DNA from: CAZUSO01 sp964622775
GTDB taxonomy: Bacteria > Bacteroidota > Bacteroidia > Chitinophagales > Chitinophagaceae
Assembly: GCA_964622775.1 (NCBI GenBank)
Contig: CAZUSO010000005.1
Location: 1 to 64,000 of the forward strand
Direction: 5' to 3'
DNA: 64,000 nt
Positions within the stretch are counted from its first letter, which is position 1; every line of letters begins with the position of its first letter. Shown here one piece after another: positions 1-8,754 of this stretch. Under the pieces are notes generated by a model that had not been told where the DNA came from, ran no database searches, and worked only from the letters and a program-made list of their open reading frames with translations. The position numbers and the translations under genes are program-made.

Positions 1-130
1 AGCACAGACCTACACCGGCACAAAAACTAAAATTATTAGCCTGACGGCTATGGTGAACACACCCAACGGCAGGATACCGGGCGGAGTGGAGAGTGAGGCC
101 TCCTACCACGGCGAAAGCCTGGTTTATTGA
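1..130 (+). CDS. 3' end of an unidentified gene, cut by the window edge
   Basis: Reading from base 2 gives 42 open codons ending at TGA 128-130, and the codons look like real coding sequence (many C/G third positions). The tail contains NGRIPGGVESEASYHGESLV. I do not recognise the family. The start lies outside the window, so length and function are unknown. It could be a chance open stretch, but the composition differs from the repeat-rich DNA that follows. Confidence 0.4.
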   Translation, partial: AQTYTGTKTKIISLTAMVNTPNGRIPGGVESEASYHGESLVY

Positions 131-152
131 GTTTATCGAAATGAACATAGTA

Positions 153-176
153 GGGTGTATCCCCCAAATTGTCGCA
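153..176 (-). repeat. Copy of a dispersed ~20 bp intergenic motif
   Basis: Read on the minus strand this is gcgacaatttg, a short spacer and atacaccc. It matches gacaatttgaaatacaccc at 6691-6710 and 54967-54987 and the variant at 458-477. All four copies are intergenic. Confidence 0.55.
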
Positions 177-254
177 CCGGAGCAATCTCCCGAATTAAAA
201 GGTATCGTCATTCGGGGTGAAGCGTATAAGTGGTCGTCATTCCGACCGGAGTAA

Positions 255-298
255 AATTTATGGAACGCAGCGCAGTAATTTATGGAACGCAGCGCAGT
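255..298 (+). repeat. 22 bp direct repeat, two tandem copies
   Basis: The unit begins aatttatggaacgcagcgca and occurs exactly twice (255-276, 277-298). A decayed third copy, aaattttatggagcggag, follows. It looks like local expansion inside an intergenic repeat; no coding role is seen. Confidence 0.75.
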
Positions 299-312
299 AA
301 ATTTTATGGAGC

Positions 313-362
313 GGAGGAATCTCCCGGGCGTTTTCCCATCCTCCCGATTGGGAGATTCCTCC
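313..362. repeat. Hairpin intergenic repeat (13 bp arms)
   Basis: ggaggaatctccc (313-325) pairs perfectly with gggagattcctcc (350-362) across a 24 nt loop. Parts of the same phrase recur at 181-195 (agcaatctccc) and in a degenerate copy near 8940-9050 (aaatctcccgggcat ... ggagattgctccatgcgg). This points to a dispersed REP-like family rather than a terminator, since no T-run follows. Confidence 0.6.
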
Positions 363-457
363 ATGCGAAAATCCTAACCGACTTAAGCGTAATCCGGAAT
401 TTTCTTTTCGGAATGACTGCACGTTTTTTCGGAATGACAAAAAACATTACACTACAT

Positions 458-477
458 GCAACATTTGGAATACACCC
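458..477 (+). repeat. Variant copy of the dispersed ~20 bp motif
   Basis: gcaacatttggaatacaccc differs at a few positions from the copies at 6691-6710 and 54967-54987. Confidence 0.4.
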
Positions 478-880
478 ACATAGTAAGCCTGTTTCACTAT
501 GCAATCAGAGATTGTCTGTCCCTGCGATGTAGCCCGGAGAAACGCTGAACAGAGTACTCCGTTTATAAGATAAATGTGCATGTAAAATATATTAAACATC
601 TCTGCCGGATTTATAGGCATTTCTTATTTTTTTAAAATAATAAAAATCTATAATTCAATAATTGATAATACATTATAACATTTTTATTAATTGTCACGAT
701 TTTGTTACGCTGATTTTTTGGTTTTTCTGAGGCAAATGCATTTATTCGCTTCGATTCAAAACAACAGCAAACAAAACACCGGATCCAGACACTATGAAAT
801 TGAAATGGCTTTGCATACTTTTAAGGCATGATTACATATGATATGCAAATGGTGGACGGCTGCTAAACAAATAAGCCAAT

Positions 881-1685
881 ATGAAAAGGTATTTTTCGCT
901 TCTGGGTCTCGTAATACTCCTGCAGACTCCGGTGCAGACCGTCTTCGCTCAAAATTCCGGCAATGCCCTGATTGATTCCTTACTTTCAGAGCTGCCCAAA
1001 GCGGGTGAAGAGACCGGCAAGGTGGTTTTGCTCCTTGACCTCTGCTATGAATACGAGCGCACTAACTATACCACAGCCATTGAATATGGCAACCGTGCAT
1101 TGATCCTTTCTAAAAAGCTGAAGTGGAAAAGGGGTATCGCGAAATCCTACATATGCTTAGGCTATCATTACCGGCAATTTTCATATTTTGAAAAATCTAT
1201 TGATTTTTATTTGAAAGCGCTTCATCTCAGTGAGGAACTGAAGGAATGCTTTACCGCCTTCGATAACATTATTGAACGCAACGGTCTGGGAAAAATCAAG
1301 ACTATTAGCGATGCCTACTTAGCCGTTTGCGGACTGCCCGCCGCCGACCAGCGCCATGCGCAAAGAACCGTGCAGGCGGTATTAGAAATTCGCGACTTTA
1401 TTGAAGAAAGAAGTAAAAAAGAAAAGACCTTTCCAATCCGCATCGGTATTCATAGCGGCAGTGTGGTAGCCGGTATCGTTGGCGTAAAGAAATATGCATA
1501 CGATATCTGGGGGGACACGGTGAACACTGTGGCAAGAATGGAGCAAAGCGGGGAAGCAGGAAAGATAAAATATTTCTGAGGCGACTTATGAATTGGTGAA
1601 AGAAGATTTTAGATTTGCTCCCAGGGGTGAGATTGACACCAGGGGAAAAGGTAAAGTAAAAATGTACTTTATCAGTGAACAGTGA
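881..1685 (+). pseudogene. Decayed TPR adenylate cyclase (internal deletion plus frameshift)
   Basis: The open frame at 881-1579 gives 232 residues: a signal peptide (to about residue 23), one or two TPR-like helices, then an abrupt jump at SEELKECFTAFDN into the middle of a class III cyclase domain. The next gene has QELNECFTAFDN at the equivalent place, so the rest of the TPR block, the membrane helix and the first metal-binding Asp segment (LFTDF in the neighbour) are missing. The frame stops early because of one extra A in the run 1567-1570. Removing it restores INISEATYELV and a normal cyclase tail ending at TGA 1683-1685. Two independent lesions make it very likely non-functional. It is a degenerate tandem duplicate of the gene at 1758. 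Confidence 0.85.
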
Positions 1686-1757
1686 ATAATCCGGCGCGTT
1701 GGGGAGTGATTTGAAAGTCATCAAAGCATCTCAAATGATTAAGCTGAACTTATAAAC

Positions 1758-3905
1758 ATGTTGATTACATCCATAAAAGCATCCAAAGAATTAATTCAAA
1801 TGAACAAACTACCAACTATACATCCTGCTCGTATGGGGTTCACCGTACTCTTTTTACTGTTCACAATTAGCTATTCACTATTCACTATTCATTGCTCCGC
1901 ACAAAAGCAGATCCGGCAAAGGATTGACTCCATGATTTCCGTGCTGTCGGTGCAAAAAATGGATACCGGTAAGGTCAATCTGTTAAATAAACTTAGCCGG
2001 GAATACTACACGATCAATGACAAATCGGATAGTGCTTATGCCTATGCTCAGCATGCCCTGGCGCTTGCCGAAAAATTACAGTTCATATCCGGGCAGGTTA
2101 CTGCATTAAAATACATCGGAAATTGTCATGCCGCTAAGTCCGATGCAGCTACCGCCATTGAGTATTATCAAAAAGCAATAACCTTTTCTAAAGAAGTGGG
2201 AGATAAGCAGAGTCTTATACAATGTCATAGGAATATTGGATGCTTATTCCGCAATTTATCTGAATCATTGAATCATTACCAGCAAGCGCTGGCTTTAGCT
2301 ATAAATACAGATGACAAACCTCTTATAATAGATATTTACTATGATTTGGGGTATATGTTTACGATTTTTAACAACAACCCCGCAGCGCTGGAAAATTATC
2401 AGAAGGCACTGAACATAAGCGAGAAATTTGGTGCCAGACTAAATACCGCCAAATTGTTTATTAGAATAGGAATTCTATATAGAAATCTTGGTGATGGTCT
2501 TAAAGCACTCAGCTATATGGAGAAAGCTTTAGCAATTAACCGTCAGTTAGGCGACCAGGAGAATATTGCATATTGCCTTACTAATATAGGAATTAATTAC
2601 ATGTGGATAGGGAAATATGAGAAGTCACTGGATTTTTTTAATCAGGCAGTTGAAGTAAAAAAGCTCCTAAATGACGAACTCAGTACAGCTGATGACTATG
2701 CCAATATGGCCTATATTTATCAGATAACAGGCGACTACGCCACAGCCGTAACATACCATCGGAAGTCCCTGGTGATTTATAATAAATTTCAAAGCAGGTT
2801 TGGTGAAATGCTCTATCTTAAAGATATGAGTAACCTTATACAAAAGGCTCCTGACAGCATCCTGGTACAAATAAATATACATCCTAATTACCGATATAGG
2901 ACAGCAATTGATTATGGGGAACGTGCACTGAAGCTGGCTGCCGAATTAAACAACCCTATACAAAAAATTTCCGTCTTGGAATTTTTAATTCCCGCCTATG
3001 AAAAACTAGGCAATTTTAAAGCCGCATTTTACAATATTCAAGATTATTTTGCCTTATCCGACAGCATTCAGGGACAAACGACAAAGGAGGAAATTGCCCG
3101 CAAGGAAATGACCTACGACTTCGAGAAAAAAGAAACTATAGCCAAAGCAGAACAGGGAAAAAAAGACCTCCGGCAAAAAACTATCCGCAATTCCTTAATG
3201 GGCGGACTGTTTGCATTTATTCTTTTCTCTGCCGTGATTTACAAACAACACAACAAAGTCAAAAAAGAAAAGCGACGCAGCGATGAGCTTCTGCTCAATA
3301 TTTTACCTTCAGAGATTGCTGAAGAGCTGAAGGCAAAAGGAATTGCTGAAGCACGCCAGTTTGACGAGGTTTCCGTGCTTTTTACCGATTTTGTGCATTT
3401 CACCCAAACCGCCGAAAACCTGCAGCCCCGCCAATTGGTACAGGAACTGAACGAATGTTTTACCGCTTTTGATAACATCATCGAACGTAACGGTCTGGAG
3501 AAAATAAAGACCATCGGCGATGCGTATTTAGCCGTTTGTGGTTTGCCCGCTGCTGACCCGCGCCATGCGCAAAAAGCCATACAGGCGGCATTAGAAATTC
3601 GCGACTTTATTGAAGACAGAAGTAAAAAAGGGAAGACCTTTCAGGTTCGCATAGGTATTCACAGCGGCAGTGTGGTAGCCGGCATTGTAGGTGTAAAGAA
3701 GTTCGCTTACGACATCTGGGGCGATACGGTGAATACGGCGGCGAGGATGGAGCAGAGCAGTGAAACCGGGAAAGTAAATATTTCAGAAGCGACCTATGAT
3801 TTAGTGAAAAATGCTCCGTTTGTTTTTGAACACCGCGGAAAGGTAGCTGCAAAAAATAAAGGGGAACTGGATATGTATTTTGTGGAAAAAAATCAGGAAT
3901 TTTAA
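1758..3905 (+). CDS. TPR-repeat class III adenylate cyclase
   Basis: Predicted to make cAMP from ATP. The order is a signal/anchor helix (about residues 27-47), a TPR array (about 60-420), a charged helical linker, one membrane helix (about 475-495) and a C-terminal cyclase domain (about 530-710). Catalytic features are visible: LFTDFVHFT with the first metal Asp, KTIGDAYLAV with the second, the Lys of EKIKTIGDAY and the Asp of AYDIWGD that favour ATP over GTP, and NTAARME with the transition-state Asn and Arg. The catalytic domain should face the cytoplasm, with the TPRs outside it as a probable sensor. The next gene encodes an HD protein 46 bp downstream. An ATG at 1800 is an equally possible start (701 aa). 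The stimulus sensed is unknown. Confidence 0.9.
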   Translation: MLITSIKASKELIQMNKLPTIHPARMGFTVLFLLFTISYSLFTIHCSAQKQIRQRIDSMISVLSVQKMDTGKVNLLNKLSREYYTINDKSDSAYAYAQHALALAEKLQFISGQVTALKYIGNCHAAKSDAATAIEYYQKAITFSKEVGDKQSLIQCHRNIGCLFRNLSESLNHYQQALALAINTDDKPLIIDIYYDLGYMFTIFNNNPAALENYQKALNISEKFGARLNTAKLFIRIGILYRNLGDGLKALSYMEKALAINRQLGDQENIAYCLTNIGINYMWIGKYEKSLDFFNQAVEVKKLLNDELSTADDYANMAYIYQITGDYATAVTYHRKSLVIYNKFQSRFGEMLYLKDMSNLIQKAPDSILVQINIHPNYRYRTAIDYGERALKLAAELNNPIQKISVLEFLIPAYEKLGNFKAAFYNIQDYFALSDSIQGQTTKEEIARKEMTYDFEKKETIAKAEQGKKDLRQKTIRNSLMGGLFAFILFSAVIYKQHNKVKKEKRRSDELLLNILPSEIAEELKAKGIAEARQFDEVSVLFTDFVHFTQTAENLQPRQLVQELNECFTAFDNIIERNGLEKIKTIGDAYLAVCGLPAADPRHAQKAIQAALEIRDFIEDRSKKGKTFQVRIGIHSGSVVAGIVGVKKFAYDIWGDTVNTAARMEQSSETGKVNISEATYDLVKNAPFVFEHRGKVAAKNKGELDMYFVEKNQEF

Positions 3906-3951
3906 TTTTTAATTGTGTAATATTAACCCGTTTATTTTAAAACTACTCTTT

Positions 3952-4533
3952 ATGAATTACGAAGCAGTTGAAAAAGTCATGTTACAAAAACTGCAAAATG
4001 AATTACCGGAACACTTGTCCTACCATAGCGTTGTGCATGTAAAAGACGTTTTGGGTGCGGCTATAGCTTTGGCGCAGCAGGAAAGTATTAATGAGGAAGA
4101 ATTGGTCTTAGTAAAGACCGCTGCAGTTTTCCATGATTCCGGGTTTTTATTTGGCGCCCAGGAGCATGAAAAGAAATCATGCGAAATAGCCCGTCAGTAT
4201 TTGCCGGAATACGGCTATACGTCCCCGCAAATTGAAAAGATATGCGGGATGATTATGGCTACGAAAATTCCCCAAACCCCTCATAATCACCTGGAAGAGA
4301 TCCTGGCCGATGCGGATCTCGACTACTTAGGGAGGGAAGATTTCTTTACCATAAGCAACTGGCTTTTTGAAGAGCTGGCCATGTTTGGCATCGTTAATAA
4401 TGAAGATGACTGGAACAGGCTGCAGATCAAATTTTTTGAAGGGCATCATTATTTCACGCCCACTGCTATTGCATTACGCGGCAGGAAAAAAGAAGAACAC
4501 CTGAATATGATTAAATCGAAATTAAAAAGTTAA
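3952..4533 (+). CDS. HD-domain phosphohydrolase-like protein
   Basis: 193 residues with the metal-binding HD signature in order: H in YHSVVH, the FHDSG pair, EHEKKS, and a distal Asp in ADADLDYLG. HD proteins hydrolyse phosphoesters, some of them cyclic nucleotides or nucleotides; the substrate here is not determinable. ATG 3952 is preferred over a TTG at 3913 because it begins the conserved MNYEAVEK segment. It follows the adenylate cyclase on the same strand and its stop overlaps the start of the YitT-like gene (TAATG), so the three genes are probably cotranscribed. A role in turning over the cyclase product is an attractive but untested inference. Confidence 0.8.
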   Translation: MNYEAVEKVMLQKLQNELPEHLSYHSVVHVKDVLGAAIALAQQESINEEELVLVKTAAVFHDSGFLFGAQEHEKKSCEIARQYLPEYGYTSPQIEKICGMIMATKIPQTPHNHLEEILADADLDYLGREDFFTISNWLFEELAMFGIVNNEDDWNRLQIKFFEGHHYFTPTAIALRGRKKEEHLNMIKSKLKS

Positions 4534-5405
4534 TGAACCGGCAGCATAGTAAAAAAACTACCTTTCAGGATATCTTATTTTTAGTTGCCAGCATTTTAGC
4601 AGCAAGCTTTAGTTTGAAAAGTTTCCTCGTTCCCAACCACTTTCTTGATGGGGGCGTGATTGGTATGTCGCTGTTGATTCATGAGGTTTTACACTGGCAC
4701 TTAGGGCTGATCTTAGTGATATTTAACCTCCCCTTTATTATAATCGGCTACAGAATGATGGGGAAAATGTTTGCCATCCGCACTTCTATAGCCGTAATCG
4801 GCATTACCCTGTGCTTGCAATACGTGCATTTCCCCGAGCTGGCTCATGACAAAGTGCTGGTAGCAGCTTTCGGCGGCTTTTTCTTAGGGCTGGGCATCGG
4901 CTTGTGTATGCGTGCCGGCGGCACCTTTGACGGAATTGAAGTATTGGCCTTGTTTACCCTGAAAAAGACCGGATTTACCATCACGGAGATCATTCTTGCG
5001 CTCAATGTCATCATCTTTATTATAGCCGCCTTTTACCTGAATATCGAAACGGCGCTTTATGCTATGCTTACTTATTTTGTGGCCAGCCAGACTACCCGCT
5101 ATGTGATAGAAGGGATCGAAGCCTATACCGGCGTTACGATCATATCGGGGAAGAGCGAACTGATCAAAAATGCCCTGGTCATGAAGATGAATAAAGGCAT
5201 AACCCTTTATAAAGGCGAGCGGGGTTTTATGAAAAATTCTTTTGAGGTGAGCAGTGATTGTGATATTATATTCACTATAGTTACCCGTTTAGAGGTTCGG
5301 AGGCTGAAAAATATTATCTTCAGGATAGACCCTTCGGCATTCATCTTTACCCATACCATCAAAGAGGCATCAGGAGGCATCCTGAAAGAGATTGTGAAGC
5401 ATTAA
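4533..5405 (+). CDS. YitT-family membrane protein
   Basis: 290 residues. The N-terminal about 200 carry five or six membrane helices with glycine-rich turns (GGVIGMSLL, GLGIGLCMRAGGTFDG), typical of the YitT/DUF161 family. The C-terminal about 80 are a soluble DUF2179-like domain (GVTIISGKSE ... MKNSFEVSSDCDIIFTIVTR). The molecular function of the family is not settled; transport has been suggested. The start codon overlaps the stop of the HD gene by one base, implying translational coupling. Confidence 0.85.
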   Translation: MNRQHSKKTTFQDILFLVASILAASFSLKSFLVPNHFLDGGVIGMSLLIHEVLHWHLGLILVIFNLPFIIIGYRMMGKMFAIRTSIAVIGITLCLQYVHFPELAHDKVLVAAFGGFFLGLGIGLCMRAGGTFDGIEVLALFTLKKTGFTITEIILALNVIIFIIAAFYLNIETALYAMLTYFVASQTTRYVIEGIEAYTGVTIISGKSELIKNALVMKMNKGITLYKGERGFMKNSFEVSSDCDIIFTIVTRLEVRRLKNIIFRIDPSAFIFTHTIKEASGGILKEIVKH

Positions 5406-5627
5406 TTGATTTTGCTGTAGCTGAAACTGAATGTAAATGCAGCGCATCCCGGCCTAGTGATAACCAGGATTTGTAATCCACCCTGACGATGCTTCCCCAA
5501 TCGGTTACTCGTCCGGTTGTTTAATGGAAAATGCCTTCCTCTGAATAAACGAGTATAACGGTCGATTATTTTTTGAAGGTGTAACACAGATAATATTCCC
5601 AAACGGGTTTCCTGGATTTTACCCTGT

Positions 5628-6224
5628 TCAAGAGCTTTTAATTTGCTCCCATGTTGTATAAAGCGATTCCTGTGCCGGCCGGTTTGCCGGCATCTCCCGT
5701 AACGGTTCACAAGTTTCCCAATGTTGGCGCATATCTTCCGGAAGTGTCTGATAGAGCCGGGTGCCCTTAGTTTTCCAGGCAATCATCTCATCACTCACGT
5801 TTTTGATCACTTTAGCCGGATTTCCAACCACTAATGAACGTGGCGGGATTATGGTATTTGCTGCAACAAAAGACAAGGCGCCTACGATGGATTCCGCGCC
5901 GATTTCCACATCATCCATTATTACCGCATTCATCCCGATAAGCGCATTTCTGCCAATATATGCGCCATGGATAATAGCGCCATGACCGATGTGCGCGTTT
6001 GCTTCCAGTCGTACCGTAACGCCCGGGAACATGTGGATGGTACAGTTTTCCTGCACATTACAACCTTCCGCAATATCAATGCCGCCCCAGTCGCCGCGTA
6101 ATGCTGCTCCCGGACCGATATATACGTCTTTTCCAATCACCACATTGCCGGTAATAACGGCCTGCGGATGAATAAATGCCATGGGGTGCACTACCGGAAT
6201 AAAACCTTTAAAAGAATAGATCAT
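5628..6224 (-). CDS. paaY: PaaY-like hexapeptide-repeat protein (gamma-carbonic-anhydrase fold)
   Basis: 198 residues forming a left-handed beta-helix of hexapeptide repeats (VITGNVVIGKDVYIGPGAALRGD and onward). Gamma-class active-site residues are present: RGD, the Gln of NVQENCTIH, its His, and two His of HIGHGAIIHG. The C-terminal region with CEPLREMPANRPAQ matches PaaY/CaiE proteins rather than plain YrdA types. PaaY is a thioesterase-like accessory protein of phenylacetate degradation in other bacteria. Here it is divergent from a GH3 gene followed by paaD, which supports an aromatic acyl-CoA link, though no paaABCE genes are in the window. It converges on the YitT gene, with 222 bp of featureless DNA between them. 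Confidence 0.8.
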   Translation of the reverse strand: MIYSFKGFIPVVHPMAFIHPQAVITGNVVIGKDVYIGPGAALRGDWGGIDIAEGCNVQENCTIHMFPGVTVRLEANAHIGHGAIIHGAYIGRNALIGMNAVIMDDVEIGAESIVGALSFVAANTIIPPRSLVVGNPAKVIKNVSDEMIAWKTKGTRLYQTLPEDMRQHWETCEPLREMPANRPAQESLYTTWEQIKSS

Positions 6225-6268
6225 GCTTCGTGATTTTTTTAGAATGAAGGAAAAGATGAAAGCCGGAG

Positions 6269-6276
6269 CAAAATTA
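6269..6276 (-). promoter_or_regulatory. Possible -7 element (TAATTTTG) for paaY
   Basis: The minus strand reads TAATTTTG, an exact fit to the Bacteroidota -7 consensus TAnnTTTG, 45 bp before the paaY start. No clear TTTG is seen at the -33 position, so this is tentative. Confidence 0.35.
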
Positions 6277-6690
6277 CAAAATAGGGTGGAGGATTAGTGA
6301 ATAGTGATGAGCAGGTAATGGGTGATTAGTTTTTGTAAAATATGGCGTTATCGTTTACCTTTTTGAGTTGATGAAAACACTGACAACGGGGGAAGCTTTA
6401 ATAACTTCGCATGTGCGGAGTTGTCAAAGCTGAAGCATAGTCGTAAACTCCTGATGACATGCTGTAGACATCAAAACATCACTTTAGATTAGCTTCGCTG
6501 AGCAAGTTTCCTGCGGGATGAAAAAATGAGAAATGCAGTGTGAAAATTTGCAACGCCCCCTTCCTTTTAGCTCCATTTCAAATTTTCGCACCTGCGAAGT
6601 AGCCGGAACCACAGAAAGTGCAATGTGATTGCTTCAAGCAATGACACCAATCCGTTCGTATGACGAAAAAAGGAATGACGCCATAGGTAA

Positions 6691-6710
6691 TGACAATTTG
6701 AAATACACCC
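6691..6710 (+). repeat. Copy of the dispersed ~20 bp motif
   Basis: tgacaatttgaaatacaccc; the last 19 bases are identical to those at 54967-54987. Confidence 0.6.
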
Positions 6711-6779
6711 CCCTCTTTTTCAAGCCTGAAGCTTATGTCTAAAATGCTTACATTTGTTCTCCAACTTTTGTTTGCCGCG

Positions 6780-8270
6780 ATGAAAATTAAATCCTTTTTT
6801 GCTAAGCCTTATGCTATTGTAATTAGTAAAAGGGTGCGTAAATCAATGTTGACGGCGCTTGACGATCAGCAAAAGGTTTTTGAGTATTTAATTAAAGCCG
6901 GAACACCCACTGCGTTTGGCAAAGATCATCAGTTTGATGCGGTCAAAAGTTACGAGGACTTTAAAAAGCGGGTTCCGCTGCGGGATTATGAGGCTTTTAA
7001 ACCTTATATCGAGCAGATCAAAAAGGGCACGCAAAATGTCTTGTGGAAAGGTCGTCCGCTTTATTTCGCCAAGACTTCGGGCACCACAAGCGGTGTCAAA
7101 TATATCCCGATTTCCAAAGACAGTATCTCCAATCATATTAATTCCGCCCGCAATGCACTGCTTTGCTATATGGCGGAAACCGGTAATGCAGGCTTCGCCA
7201 ATGGAAAGATGATCTTCCTTTCCGGATCCCCGGTTCTGGAGCGGGTGGGGGGTATTCCTACGGGTCGGCTGAGCGGCATTGTGAACCACCATGTTCCCGG
7301 ATATCTTCGTAGTAATCAGTTGCCCGACTACGAAACCAATTGTATTGAAGACTGGGAAACAAAGCTGGGGAAGATCGTGGAACAGACCCATAATCAGAAT
7401 ATGACACTGATTAGCGGCATTCCGCCCTGGATGCAAATGTATTTCGACTGGCTGAAGGATAAAAGCGGAGGTAAAAAGATCAAGGAGCTTTTCCCCGATC
7501 TGCAATTGCTGGTGCATGGCGGAGTCAATTTTGAACCTTACCGGCAGAAGCTGATTGAGAGTCTGGGAGGCGAAGTGGATACTATCGAAACTTTCCCGGC
7601 ATCGGAAGGCTTTTTTGCCTTTCAGGATACACAAACAGAAGAAGGCTTATTGCTGAATACCGATTCGGGCATATTTTTTGAGTTTGTTCCCGCCCGGGAA
7701 ATCGGGAAGGAAAATCCGACCCGTTTGTCTCTGAAAGAAGTGCAAACCGGAGTCAATTATGCTCTCGTCATCAATAGTAATGCCGGCCTATGGGGCTATG
7801 ATCTCGGGGATACGGTACGTTTCGTCAGCCTGAATCCATACCGGATTGTGGTGACTGGTCGCACCAAACATTATATCTCTGCTTTTGGCGAACATGTTAT
7901 TGCTGAAGAGGTAGAGCAGGCGCTCCTGGAAACTGCCCGTCGCCATAAGGCGAATATTGTGGAATTTACTGTTGCCCCTGTTGTACAAGCGGAGCACGAG
8001 CTGCCTTACCATGAATGGTTAGTAGAGTTTGATAAAACGCCCGGCGATATTAGTGGCTTCGCAAGGGAAGTGGATGATGAGCTGCGGAAGCGGAATATTT
8101 ATTATGATGATCTGATTCGGGGTAAAATATTACAAACGCTGAAGATCATTCCGCTCCGGGAGCATGCGTTTATTGATTATATGAAATCTATTGGAAAATT
8201 AGGCGGACAGAATAAGACGCCGCGTCTGAGCAACGACCGTAAATTGGCCGATGCGCTTAAAGTATTTTAA
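6780..8270 (+). CDS. GH3-family (auxin-responsive promoter-like) adenylating enzyme
   Basis: 496 residues from the ATG at 6780, which begins MKIKSFFAKPYA as bacterial GH3 proteins usually do; a longer start at 6735 is possible. GH3 proteins belong to the ANL adenylate-forming superfamily: they activate a carboxylate with ATP and, in plants, transfer it to an amino acid. The phosphate-binding loop KTSGTTSGVKYIPIS lies near residues 97-112. Further family blocks are LLVHGGVNFEPY, ETFPASEGFFAFQ, YDLGDTVRFV and VTGRTKHYISAFGEHV. Bacterial substrates are unknown. The downstream paaD begins within two bases of its stop, which suggests cotranscription and a role with aromatic or other organic acids. 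Confidence 0.85.
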   Translation: MKIKSFFAKPYAIVISKRVRKSMLTALDDQQKVFEYLIKAGTPTAFGKDHQFDAVKSYEDFKKRVPLRDYEAFKPYIEQIKKGTQNVLWKGRPLYFAKTSGTTSGVKYIPISKDSISNHINSARNALLCYMAETGNAGFANGKMIFLSGSPVLERVGGIPTGRLSGIVNHHVPGYLRSNQLPDYETNCIEDWETKLGKIVEQTHNQNMTLISGIPPWMQMYFDWLKDKSGGKKIKELFPDLQLLVHGGVNFEPYRQKLIESLGGEVDTIETFPASEGFFAFQDTQTEEGLLLNTDSGIFFEFVPAREIGKENPTRLSLKEVQTGVNYALVINSNAGLWGYDLGDTVRFVSLNPYRIVVTGRTKHYISAFGEHVIAEEVEQALLETARRHKANIVEFTVAPVVQAEHELPYHEWLVEFDKTPGDISGFAREVDDELRKRNIYYDDLIRGKILQTLKIIPLREHAFIDYMKSIGKLGGQNKTPRLSNDRKLADALKVF

Positions 8271-8271
8271 A

Positions 8272-8754
8272 GTGAACAGGGAACAGACATATGTGTGGTT
8301 AGGTGAAATTCCCGATCCGGAAATTCCGGTTGTATCCATCCTGGATTTGGGTATCGTACGAGACCTAAAGCTTGTGTCATCCGATGAGGTGACTATAATA
8401 ATAACGCCCACATACACTGGTTGCCCCGCGATGGATATTATTGCCATGCAGATACGAATGGCTTTGTTGGGCCGTGGCTTTAAACAGGTGCATATTGAAA
8501 TGCAGTTGCAGCCGGCTTGGACTTCAGACTGGATTACGGAAGGTGGCAAGGAAAAGATGAAAGCATTCGGCATTGCCCCCCCGCAACGAAAATCAAGAGA
8601 TGTTTTGGGCTTGTTTGAGGAGGATGAAGCTCCCTGCCCGAAATGCAATTCCCGCCATACGGAGCTGGTGAGCCGGTTCGGTGCTACTTCCTGCAAATCG
8701 CTATACCGCTGCTTAGATTGTAAAGAACCGTTTGAACATTTTAAATGCCATTAA
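8272..8754 (+). CDS. paaD: PaaD-like (MIP18/DUF59 plus zinc ribbon) protein
   Basis: About 160 residues. The N-terminal DUF59/MIP18 domain (EIPDPEIPVVSILDLGIVRD ... PTYTGCPAMD) is the Fe-S assembly-type fold. The C-terminal part carries a four-Cys zinc ribbon, CPKCNS and CLDCKEPF. This arrangement is typical of PaaD (PaaJ), which supports the phenylacetyl-CoA epoxidase in other bacteria, probably in metal-centre maturation. The GTG at 8272 puts the expected eight residues before the conserved WLGEIPDPE; an ATG at 8251 inside the GH3 gene is the alternative. The epoxidase subunit genes are not adjacent. Confidence 0.8.
   Translation: MNREQTYVWLGEIPDPEIPVVSILDLGIVRDLKLVSSDEVTIIITPTYTGCPAMDIIAMQIRMALLGRGFKQVHIEMQLQPAWTSDWITEGGKEKMKAFGIAPPQRKSRDVLGLFEEDEAPCPKCNSRHTELVSRFGATSCKSLYRCLDCKEPFEHFKCH

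Larger units (their letters stand above)
131..880. other. Gene-free, repeat-rich intergenic region
   Basis: No convincing gene. The first half holds short repeats: a 22 bp unit in tandem at 255-298, a hairpin at 313-362, and scattered gtcattc/ggaatgac phrases of the kind common between genes in Bacteroidota. The second half (about 580-720) is very AT-rich and precedes the decayed cyclase. Open frames here overlap each other, are low complexity and resemble no protein family. Confidence 0.6.
6225..6779. other. Intergenic region between divergent paaY and GH3 genes
   Basis: No gene. It contains a minus-strand -7-like element for paaY (6269-6276), an imperfect inverted repeat (gtgaaaatttg near 6540 against caaattttcgcac near 6580) and one copy of the dispersed ~20 bp motif. 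The rest looks like decayed repeat DNA with recurring aatgac phrases. Confidence 0.5.

Noticed and set aside
230..532. Open frame of 100 codons in the left intergenic region
   Set aside because: It runs through tandem and hairpin repeats, overlaps open frames on the other strand and resembles no protein family.
5402..5782. 126-codon minus-strand frame after the YitT gene
   Set aside because: Overlaps the end of paaY in another frame; no family resemblance and low-quality composition.
6888..7634. 248-codon minus-strand frame within the GH3 gene
   Set aside because: Antisense shadow; the GH3 motifs on the plus strand explain the openness.
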